Origin: Phorcus lineatus
Lineage: Eukaryota > Mollusca > Gastropoda > Trochida > Trochidae
Direction of reading: 5' to 3'
Assembly (NCBI GenBank): GCA_921293015.1
Contig: OV121081.1
Span: 28,461,158 to 28,525,157, forward strand
DNA: 64,000 nucleotides
Below the pieces are notes generated by a model. The model saw only the letters and a program-made list of their open reading frames with translations. It was not told the origin of the DNA and did no database searches. The position numbers and the translations under genes were made by a program. Shown here one piece after another: positions 38,235-47,870 of the stretch; position 1 is the stretch's first letter; each line of letters starts with the position of its first letter.

Positions 38235-38820
38235 TTGATTGATTGATTGATTCTTTATTACCATTATCTGTACAGATAATTGGTACATAATGAAAACGTT
38301 ATTGGTACAGGTTGTGGATGTTAAACATGGTGACAATAAAATAAGAGTATTAAGGAGGATGAACAATTACAATTTTATCATAAATACTTATCAAATTATT
38401 TAGAAGATAAACTAGCCTTATATAAATATTTACCCAAGTTGCACAATATCTTTACATTGTTACTATTATAACTAAAAAGTTGAATAAACTTTATTACTGA
38501 TGGACATTTGTAATAATAAGGTTTGATATATAATATTCTATAGTTGATATACGATGGACATTTTAATACGAAATGGAATTCGTCTTATATATAGATATCA
38601 TCTTTACACATTAGACATTTACGATCAGCAATATTTATCTTATTATATCTACCAGTTTCTACAACATAATACAACATAAATCCCTTCAAACTGGTAAGAA
38701 TGTTAGAATGAGTCTTCATTTCTTATCAAATTAATAAGGTATTCATTAGAGCATTTGGGTTTTTTTATATTATCGTTGAAAGCATTCTTGTGTTTTTATA
38801 AAAAAAATATTAATCAAACC
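38235..38820 (-). pseudogene. LINE 3' end with (TCAA)n tail, truncated and inactive
   Basis: On the minus strand, about 38820-38400 encodes the tail of a LINE ORF2: ETGRYNKINIADRKCLMCK, an in-frame stop, then DEFHFVLKCPSYINYR, then YIKPYYYKCPSVIKFIQLFS and a closing LGKYLYKA, ending at a natural stop near 38402. EDEFHF...CP.Y...R followed by PS...KFIQL is the zinc-knuckle-like C-terminal block common in molluscan CR1/L2-like LINEs. The region upstream is frame-shifted. The 3' UTR has a perfect 18-bp palindrome (38263-38280, ATTATCTGTACAGATAAT), then GGTAATAAAG, and ends in four and a half TCAA units (38235-38252). Confidence 0.8.
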
Positions 38821-38843
38821 ATTTTAGGTCTGTAATAGCTAAT

Positions 38844-40020
38844 GATAACAGAGAGACAGAGACAGGTTTATTCAGTATTAAAGGCCCAGTGGCCCAAAGT
38901 GCAATTGCAGGTGCATCATGACAGACTTTGTTCACGTGACATAGACAAAGGTTTAACTCGAGATTTTAAAATGGACATCAATTGTTTTATAAAACTTGCG
39001 ACAGATTTGATGACATCATCATTGTTTGAATTTAACAGATTATACATCTTTTGATATGTTACATTAATACAATTTAAATACTTGTTACGACAAGCCGAAA
39101 ATGCGTCACAAACTAACTATATATGAAATTCGTCTTCTGGTTGACCAGACGAACATGACAAATCATCTACTGTATTGTTATCTTTTCTGAACGACTGTAT
39201 TTTAAAGGAGTGGAGTGAAGTTCTAAATTTACAGTAATTTCTCAAAAGTGACTTATCATTGAGAACGCTTATATACTTTTCCGGCCCGAACACTGATTTA
39301 CAACGGGAATAATGACTTAGAAAATTGGATGAACTGTTTCGGACCAATTCTGAATAAATATATTTCTTATTCGTTGCTTTAACACTGACAAAAATATTTA
39401 TCTATCACCGACGTCTTGATTTAACCAAGCATAAGAAAATCCACTTGAAAATAAGATATTTCTAACATCTGAAGCCCATGAATATTTTCCACGATCATCT
39501 AATGATAACAATAGTTGATAGCATTGGTGGGCGTTGCGATAATCAGGCATTCTAATAAGTTTGATCCAATATTTAGTTAATCTCATTTGACTTTTAATAT
39601 GCATGTTATGACGACCTGTTTCACCAAGTATAGTTTTATTTGATGCAAATTTTCCGACTGTAAAAAAACGTTTAAAATAAGTCGAATGAACATTTTCTAT
39701 AACTTCAAAATACCGTGCTCCCCAGATTTCCGAACCATATAATAAAATTGGTGCTATTTTGGTGTCAAAGAGTAGACAAGCAGAATCATAAGAAATAAAC
39801 TTGTAAATCATCAACGCTCATGACCATGGCGCTTTCACTAACGTTCCTAGGTCTGTACCTCGATTTGAAAAGTTCCTTCAGATTGTGGATGTGTGATTGT
39901 GAATTATAAAAGTGTCTGTTTAAAGAACCGAATGTCTGAGGTCAACATCCAAAAGACTAAAGTAGTTTTGTAATTTACATGATAATGTCATACCCAGTAA
40001 CTCATATTCGAGTTCATTCA
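38844..40020 (-). pseudogene. LINE ORF2 C-terminal half, inactive, minus strand
   Basis: The frame 39814-39398 encodes LFDTKIAPILLYGSEIWGAR, the typical segment after the RT domain, then a conserved linker (ILGETGRH). A stop lies at 39400-39398, followed by LSVLKQRIRN. A frameshift lies near 39330-39350. Translation then continues 39347-39120 (CKFRTSLHSFKIQ, EDEFHI), meets a second stop at 39119-39117, and runs in frame to a natural TGA at 38918-38916. Upstream of 39814 a YELLGM-like piece extends homology to about 40020. The 3' UTR has GGCCCAGTGGCCC (38883-38895), AATAAA and a CTCTGT-rich tail ending near 38844. At least two nonsense mutations and one frameshift make it dead. It abuts the other LINE end at 38820 in the same orientation. 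Confidence 0.85.
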
Positions 40021-41999
40021 TGACTAAATATCAAAGAACTCATTTCCAGTAATAAGGGTAATTTTGCAAGGTTTCAATGAGTATTTTGTGTTATTATTAT
40101 TACTAGGTGTTGTATTCAAAGTGCGTATTTCCAGATGCCAATGCTATGTGTCGGAATTACTCTATGCTTGAAGTAGACAAAGTGCATGTCTGGAACAAAG
40201 ACAGTGTTGATTGATTTACAATCATAACAACTTGAAGTAACGTAATCTTCACATAACAAAAATGATGCTTTCCTTTGAACAATCTCTTTTTTCCCGTTTT
40301 CCAATTTGAAATTCTCAGACTGCGTTGAGAATAGAATTTCCCCAATAGAATTCACAGCCCTGGGGAGAAACGGTTATAAAGCTGCCATCTCATGTGATAG
40401 TAGAGAATAATTCTCAGAGATGCCATATTGAGGAATTGGTTTGTTTTTCTTAAGAAAGTATCACAGAGCCCTTGACATCACGTTTTTAAAAGTTTTAGAG
40501 ATGGAAATACGTAGTAAATACTAATTTCTAACTGACGTTATGGCTTTGAGTAATCTTAAAATTCTATGTCACATTAACAATAAGCATTGTAAGTAATATC
40601 TCCTAATGTTAAATTCAGTACTTTAAATCAAGTCTCACTGTTTGATAGAAACTCATGTAAACAAAACTATGAAGACTTATGATTGAATGTTCTGTGGATG
40701 TATAAAACTCTGTTCTTTTGTTTACAAGAAGTTTTGTTGGTGGAGTCTTGTTAGGGTTAATTTCATAACATCGGCAAAATCAAAGAAAACCTGTCTGAAA
40801 GAAATGTTAGTAAAATGTTTATGTCTGCCTGACAAACTTGTATCACAGAAAATTTATTGAAGGAACAAACATTGTACAAAGCATCTTTGCATAGATATTT
40901 ATGTTGAAAAACGCTTTTAAGGTAAGACACGTTAAAGTGTGTTTGAGAATGTTGAACTCCTCCTAAAGCGGTAATTTCAATACACAATTTCCTTCTAAAA
41001 CATCAGTGTTAAATGATTGTACACACTTTCAGCACAAAAGCGACTCTGTTTTATCCTTTTCATTTATTTTCCAAGCATTGAAAGATGTTTTCACACAAAA
41101 AACAAAATCCACTTTAGAGTACGTTTAATCTTGTGGTTAGATTTTTACGGGAGAAAGGTAACCATTTGACATCATTGGCATATTCTTAATGTTGCTGTAG
41201 ATAAAATTAAAACTGAAGAGTCACATTCTCCAGTTTTCCTTTTTAACTGAATTTACATCAAACCACATTCATAGCAGCTTAATGGTATTTACATTATACA
41301 TTCCTTTTGAAAGGGAATTTTAACATACACATGAATTTAGAAAAGCTTGTTTCAAATTATCTCGATTAATTATGTGTACTTTCAAATTACATAATATTTA
41401 GAGAATCCTTTTTCATGATTTACTGAAAATTAAGCTCCCTGATTATCATTTAATGAAACATTGGTTTAAACTGAATTTTTTAAAATATCCATATATTTCA
41501 TGTCATTACCGTCATTCCAACTTCTAAAACGCCTCAATAAGAAGGTTCAACATTGTTTTGGAATGTCGAAAACGAGTTTAGTTCTTCTCTTATCTCAATC
41601 ATGACTTTTCCTTCCTATGAGGGTTATCATCTATTTTAAAACGATTTTAAACATCAAATAGCCAAAGCAAGTGTATGAATGATGTTATAACCATATATTA
41701 AATGTTGGCTTAAAGACAAGATCTTAAAGTCGTTAAAGACACCGAAGAACTTATATGAAAACATATTAGAAGAACAAAACTTCCTCTGCCCCTCCCTCTC
41801 AACCAAACTGACGACTCTCAGTTAATGCAATTCACAGTCACCATGGGCTTAATGTTTTTATAATCTTCACAAATTACACCATGGACTTTTTGTCAGGGAC
41901 ATTTGTTCTTGAATTATCCATAGATTGATGCAACTGAGTCTCGTTATGAAAGAATAACCTAATGAAATGGCTTGATGAAATGATTTAAAAGAATCCCTA

Positions 42000-43360
42000 G
42001 CAGCGCATGCTCGGCACCTTGACCCCAACGGCCTCCAACCATCTTAACAACTGAAATTCTCTCTATATTACAGTTGGAATTTTCAAAGGAACTTTCAACC
42101 AATCATATTTAGCCTCTTTGTATTTCGGCAATATCGTAAACCAATGACCACATCTGTATCAAATTTAGAACCACGTGACCATGTGGGTATTCCGAAATAA
42201 TTAGCAACCTTTAATACGGAAAACGATTGTCTCTGCAAATCTCAAAATTTAAAGGGAACAGTGGTGTTTAAGAATAAAAAAGACAGTACCATTCTTCATG
42301 ACCGCACGTGTACTAAATTAGACGCGTAAATGTCGCATGAAAGGTTAGAAAACCCCTCCTTTACAACGGCACACACGAGAAACAAGCGGCTACATGTCGA
42401 TAAGTAGAGAATGTCATAAAGGCGAGTCAATTTGTGGGATATCGCTTCGTGACAGACAAAGATAGAGGTAGTGAACTATGCTTTAGACTTTAATTTAATA
42501 TATCTTGTACTGGCAATCTTTGAGGGTTGAGAAACAATTAGTGATACATATGGATTTATGAATTTGCAAAAGAGTTGAACACTTTGTGCGGTGCTGGACG
42601 CTATCAATTGTGACCTATATTCTAAAAATAGATCTATTTCCAAGGGATAAATCGGTGACTGTTGTTTAAAACAGAACTGTATAAATCTATTTATAACTGC
42701 AAGTTTGCCTGACTATTCTATTATTTGATGCTATGAACAAATAATTGTATAATTTTTTCTAAATAAAAGATAAAATGAAGGTCTCTTGTTCTATTAATTA
42801 TGGCCTTAATCTACTTATTTGCTGTAATGAAAATCCTATCCTATTTGTACCCTATGATTTCGTAGTATTTCCTAGCCTAACAAGGGTGCCTCCAACTTAG
42901 GCTTTTCTTGTTTGAAACTCGTTATTCGGCCGCGTGACCTGAGAGCTCTAATTGCAAGCCCATTTCCTCAATGCAAAATTACAGCTGTTAAATGGAGTCT
43001 TTAAGAGGCTTCTTTGTAGCAGTTTAGTATTCTAGTTTTAGTACAGGTTTTCTTTATAACAAGTCAGGGGCGTTTAACGGATGAACAGTTTGGCCTCGTT
43101 CTGTCGATGCAATGATGTAATATTTGTAATTGCTTTTCCAAATCTGCTAAGTCTGGGCATCCTGGCCATACGCTTTTCTTTTTCTTGAGAGTTCTGTAGC
43201 CTCAACTTTGTAAGTAAAAGAGGAGGGATACTGCAGTGAATGTATATGAACAATTATATAAATCACAACACACCACCCTGCTCCATCAGCGTATTTGAAT
43301 CAGCTGGGCTCATTTTAATACCTCGGGCTAAATCATAAAGTATAATCATAATCCACTAGC
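42000..43360. other. Extra segment of D2, no gene recognised
   Basis: D1 and D2 align at 32390-32570/41760-41960 and again from about 33050/43640, so D2 carries roughly 1.2 kb more here. The left part is less AT-rich and has several CpG-containing words (for example CCACGTGACCATGTGG near 42173). No terminal repeats, coding frame or known element were seen. It could be an insertion in D2 or a loss from D1. Confidence 0.4.
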
Positions 43361-43365
43361 AGAAG

Positions 43366-43456
43366 AGAGAGAATAAATCGTTCTCTCTGTAGTGTAGTGT
43401 ATTCAATACAATAGTAGAGAGAATCAGTCGATCTCAGTAGTGTATTCAATACAATT
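43366..43456. repeat. About 50-bp tandem duplication, second unit shortened
   Basis: AGAGAGAAT...TCG...GTAGTGTATTCAATACAATA occurs from 43366 and again from 43416; the second unit has a short internal deletion. TATTGTATTGAATACA-like self-complementarity is present at the end of each unit. Confidence 0.8.
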
Positions 43457-46029
43457 ATTTAACCCTAAACTTATGCGTTGCTGTCACATAAAAAGTAATA
43501 CATATAAACTCATTTTTTCTGAAGTTTGAATTTCACGTTTTTATTTGGAATATATTCAACGTCATGAGAACATGGACGTCACTGAACGTAGTGTGATACA
43601 GATAATTCCAATAGAATTTGTGGGTCGATTTGAGGACATTTCGCTGAGAGGATGCCGGGGTTATTCAAAAGCATCTTGATCATTCAGAGCTTTGACTGAA
43701 AGGTTAGATTTATCTGAAACATCAGTCACTCAAACCAACAATAACTGTTAATTAAGATGTCCTTCTTACTAGATTTGACTTGACTCGTTCAGACAGTGAA
43801 TTTCCTACACTTTAAGTAAATTCATTAAGAAAACATATTTGGAATTAATAACCATAAAAAGTAGTCGTAAGACGTTTTTAATTCCAACGCTTGTCAGCAG
43901 TTATGATATTCTGATTTATTGACATTCGGGAGGATGAATAAATACTTGAATAATGACGTCATTTTTTCTATTTACAGAGATGGAGATCAAACAACAACGA
44001 TGGCTGTAATATTTGACGACATACATGTATGGTCATATGTGATATGACTGAATGGTGAGAATTCTTTATCATTCAAGCGATTTAACAATAAAAGTTGTCA
44101 AATAAATATGAAATAAAATTTCGGTTATAAGATAATAATATAACCTTACTTCACCGTGACAATAAAATATATTTTCATGAATCATAATACAAATATATAT
44201 TTTTGACAACTATTCAAGAGTGAGCACGTGTTATAAGTATCAAAACTGCTTCAAGAAAGCTGTTGGAGATAACAAAACACAAAGTTTCCATACGTAAAAT
44301 AAAATTTCATAGATGTGCAACAACTTTGGTTTCCTTTCGCCAAAGAGTTGATCTTTAAATTGCAAAAACATCATGCACTTAAAACACTGGCTCTTGATCG
44401 TATCCATTCCTATAACAATTTCCTAATTCAATTATTTCTTTAAGATGTAAGATAGTTTTGAAGATCATACAGAATTGGGTTGTATAAAATAAATAGTTAT
44501 TTTAAACTGAAATGGTCTGTAGTTGGATCTTTTTTTTTATTTCATCGATGCCAAAGGAAGCAGTCCTGTAAGTACTTCATTGCTTCTGACTTTAACATAA
44601 TTATAAGAAGCAGAAGGCCCAACTTGATCTTTCAGACCCATTTGAATTACCGAACTAGCCGTATAAAACCCATAGCCTTAAGCAATTTTTTTTCAATAAT
44701 GAGCCTCCATCTTTATCAGAGGTCATTTTCATATGCTTTCCTTAGTTAAAGTAATGCTCTACTGATTCGACTCTGTGGTATCTGATCATCTCCTATTTTT
44801 AATGAAGTCCGTAGCCTCAAGCTCAAGCTCAAGTGCTCAGAGGTGAGCAATGATCTTTTCCAGGTTATTTTAACATGTTTCTTAGTTGAAGTGAACAGGG
44901 ACTGTATTATTGGAAGTTGATGAGGACAAGGTGTTCAAATTATGTTTATCAGTAGAGAATCCCCCTACTGGAGTAAATACACCCTTTTCAAAATCTGTAG
45001 AAAAAGTAGTTTAAAAGATATATCCCTTGTTATATGTTTAACATTACAAATAGATTTGATTTAAGAGTTATTTAGCCATACTCGCATTTAGTTCTTATTA
45101 TACATTAGCAAAAAACATTCAAAACAATTAATCTTGAAGTATCGTTAAAGGTTAAAGTTCTACTGCTGTAAAGAAATTAAAATATGTGACCTTAACAGCG
45201 TAAATGAAAAAAATACCTAAATATTTTAACTTTATACAATCCTAAATGTTAGGTGTTATATTTTTACGTTGATAATAAAGTTGTATTTTAGTTATGAAGC
45301 ACACTAGTGTTTTGATGTCTGTAGGGCATCAAACCCAATGCATTACATAACATAAAATGTTAAGATAATAAGTGAATACGGCGAGTCTGTGTCATAATAA
45401 GGATCATATCGAAATATGCGGGATTACGTACTGCAGGAGGAAAATAATATAACACCTTTACATCATTTGAATTTGCTTTCCAGAAGCTTGTCATACAGAG
45501 AGGAAGAGCCAGTAACAATCCTAAGACTTTGTAGTAAGTGCACCCGGATTAAGATTTTTAGAGGAAAGTAGTCGTATCGTAGTTCATATTAAGATAAAAC
45601 GTTTATTGATTTGTTACACATTGTGTCAAAATGATGAGACAATCAATGACTGCTAGTTATTTTATTCTTACAAATAAACATATGTAATCTTAATTGAGTG
45701 CAAATATGCAAATGAGCATCTCACAGTAAATCAGGCTGTAGATACTCAACACAAAATTCCCTATGCAACATACATGCAAACCCAATGGTAAAAAAATGAG
45801 TACATCATAAACAAATGTCATATCTTGAGGGCATCCAGAAACGAAAAACATGTTAACAAAGCACAATGTGTGGGCATATACGTCTATCTTGCGGAACAAC
45901 TGATATTGATGTTGATTAGGTAATGAGCAGTAAGTAGTAAAGTAGGTTTTAATGGGAGAACTGGGAACAAAGTGAATTTTAAAAAGTATCCATGAAAACA
46001 ATATACTATGTATTAAGCTCTGTTATCAT

Positions 46030-46143
46030 TCACCGCTGATCCAAATCATCCCATTGTTGCCTAATATATTCCCACTGTGGTGGACCTCCCAACTCTTTTA
46101 GAATTCCAACTCCATTAACAGGTAAACGGTTCCAATCTACCAT
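46030..46143 (-). CDS. Unassigned 37-residue open frame
   Basis: From an ATG at 46143 to a TGA at 46032-46030 the frame encodes a peptide of unusual, protein-like composition: MVDWNRLPVNGVGI, then KELGGPPQWEYIRQ, then QWDDLDQR. The surroundings are AT-rich. The homologous DNA in D1 (about 36200-36260) keeps part of the codon pattern (LWE, then DQW and a stop) but has stops within it. The peptide could be a remnant of a terminal exon. No family is recognised and no good splice acceptor is seen, so chance cannot be excluded. Confidence 0.2.
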   Translation of the reverse strand: MVDWNRLPVNGVGILKELGGPPQWEYIRQQWDDLDQR

Positions 46144-47261
46144 GATCTATATTCAATTAAGCATCCATGATGACATGTAGGGAAATGTGCATTGACCCAG
46201 CGGCTTCTACTTCTTCGGTGATTCAAATTATCATTCCTTCCCTACCATTTTGCATTTGCCTCCCTGACCCATGAAACTGATCGTCATATTTTTCGCAGGA
46301 ATGAATAAGGGTATCCTAAATTTATCGCAAAGAAGATTTGAACATTTAAATGTGACTCAGAGTGTAGAACATACAATAGCTTATCCTGGACACATTATGA
46401 AATACTGCGTACTTCAAGAGTAAATGCTATATTCTTAAGGGCATCCAGAAAACCAGCTTGCAGAACAACTGATGTAAATGTGGATTAACCACCGTCACCT
46501 TGTAACTTTTTCTACATTTATTTTCAAAACTAGCTTATATTATTTCAAATAAATTCAAAATGCAAAAAAACATCGCAAATTTACTCGGAGTGCAGAAACG
46601 TTGGCTCTATACTATGTCAAATTAAACAATATACATTAGTCAAGGCAAGATGAATGAGTTATCGAGGCATAAAAGCCATGCATTATGTCCCATGTTGTTG
46701 TTCTCAGTGACAATAACGATGATTCGTTACAGAAAAAGGTGTAATATTGAACAAGGAAGGAATACATAACTCAATCTTCTTCTATTAGTTAGATAAACAT
46801 AAAACTGACATTTTCAATTCACAACAGTAATCGTTGGTTTTGTTAAAAAGATATTTGATATCTGTAATAGAATAACTTATTCTATTTTAACTTGCAAGGG
46901 CAAAATCATTTCCAGAAATATATCATACTTGACATGACATTCAAAATGCATCAACACCGCACATTTGACAAAGGGATTGAATCATCTATATACGGTTGTG
47001 TAGGATTATCTTACGCAGAGGCATCGATTGATGAAATGATCTTGCATCTCATTGACGTACGCTACAGTACTGTAAACTTAATAAGATATTTAAGTCTGGT
47101 ACCTTTGTTCATAATTGAAAGTCAGTGACATGTGTATGGTGCTTACACTGTTAGTTTCTGATTCAACCTTTGATAACCTTATGTCACGCTTCGCCATCAA
47201 TGTTTTAATTCTGGACAACGTATTAAAAACATGTTTCAACTTTGAGAATACTTCCAAAAGT

Positions 47262-47345
47262 GTTGGCGCGTTCGGCTTTGGAACAAGATGTCCCTGGTCC
47301 GAATCCCGCCGAGGGCTCGGAAATTTTGTCTACAGTACAGAACTG
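47262..47345 (+). mobile_element. tRNA-derived SINE head, proline-like
   Basis: GTTGGCGCGTTCGGCTTTGG continues into AACAAGATGTCCCTGGTCCG and AATCCCGCC. Box B is GGTCCGAATCC at 47296-47306. The anticodon-arm region and AG-TGTCCC-GGT pattern resemble tRNA-Pro-like heads. It is followed by GAGGGCTCGGAAATTTTG as SINE body. The start of the head is damaged. The overlapping open frame at 47115-47378 is incidental. Confidence 0.55.
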
Positions 47346-47495
47346 TTCTACACGCAGTCAGGTTTGTGTTATAATTGAATTTTCAGAGGTTCTACACGTT
47401 TTTGTAGTGTAACTTTCGATTATTCTTAAATACTACGAATTTGACTGCCTTCTCATTCTCTCCCAACAGAGGTAGCTCCGTCATAGATTGCAATA

Positions 47496-47870
47496 CGACC
47501 TCTGTCTTAATGCGAAGGTTCCTTGTGCACGAAATGTAGAACGCTGATTGGATGCAATCAAAGTTAGTTGAGCAATCAGCGACGCCGTTTCAAAAGTTAT
47601 CATTCAAATCGCCTAAGTGTTTTCCTTAAGCTTTCCAAAAACTATACTTTTTTCGAATATGCACCTTCCACTCTGAGTCGTCTTTACAGAACACAAACGC
47701 CTCATTTTCCGACTGTTTCATTGCACAGGCCTTTGTGACATCAAATATGCTATTCATGCATTCGTTGTTTTCATTGGCTGAAATATAGCCAGGTAGTTCA
47801 AGTTGCAATATTGTCCCGCTAGGGGAAAGTGCCGGAAGACCGAGAAACCTTCGAATTAAGACAGAGGTTT
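47496..47870. mobile_element. Short inverted-repeat transposon (MITE-like), 375 bp
   Basis: ACCTCTGTCTTAATGCGAAG at 47498 and its inverse at 47868 form 23-bp terminal inverted repeats with very few mismatches. A TA dinucleotide lies symmetrically at each side (47494-47495 and 47871-47872), as for Tc1/mariner-type elements. Inside is a small hairpin (GCTGATTG / CAATCAGC). The paralogous site near 54516 lacks the element while flanks align on both sides, which fixes the boundaries. The 108-codon minus-strand frame (47626-47952) runs out of the element into flanking DNA, so it is not the element's gene. No transposase is present. Confidence 0.7.

Larger units (their letters stand above)
40110..47440. 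repeat. Family D segmental duplication, copy D2
   Basis: This is the paralogue of D1, with anchors given there, and it begins with the module also found at 21980 and 27780. It lacks the recombinase and hairpin segment of D1. It has its own extra stretch at about 42000-43360. It contains three CTCAAG units at 44816-44833 and an ATGCAAAT octamer at 45706-45713. The 103-codon open frame at 45690-46001 is broken in the paralogous sequence of D1 and is not taken as a gene. Confidence 0.8.

Noticed and set aside
45690..46001. 103-codon minus-strand open frame with hydrophobic stretches
   Set aside because: The homologous DNA in D1 (about 35880-36120) has stops and shifted frames, so the openness is not conserved.
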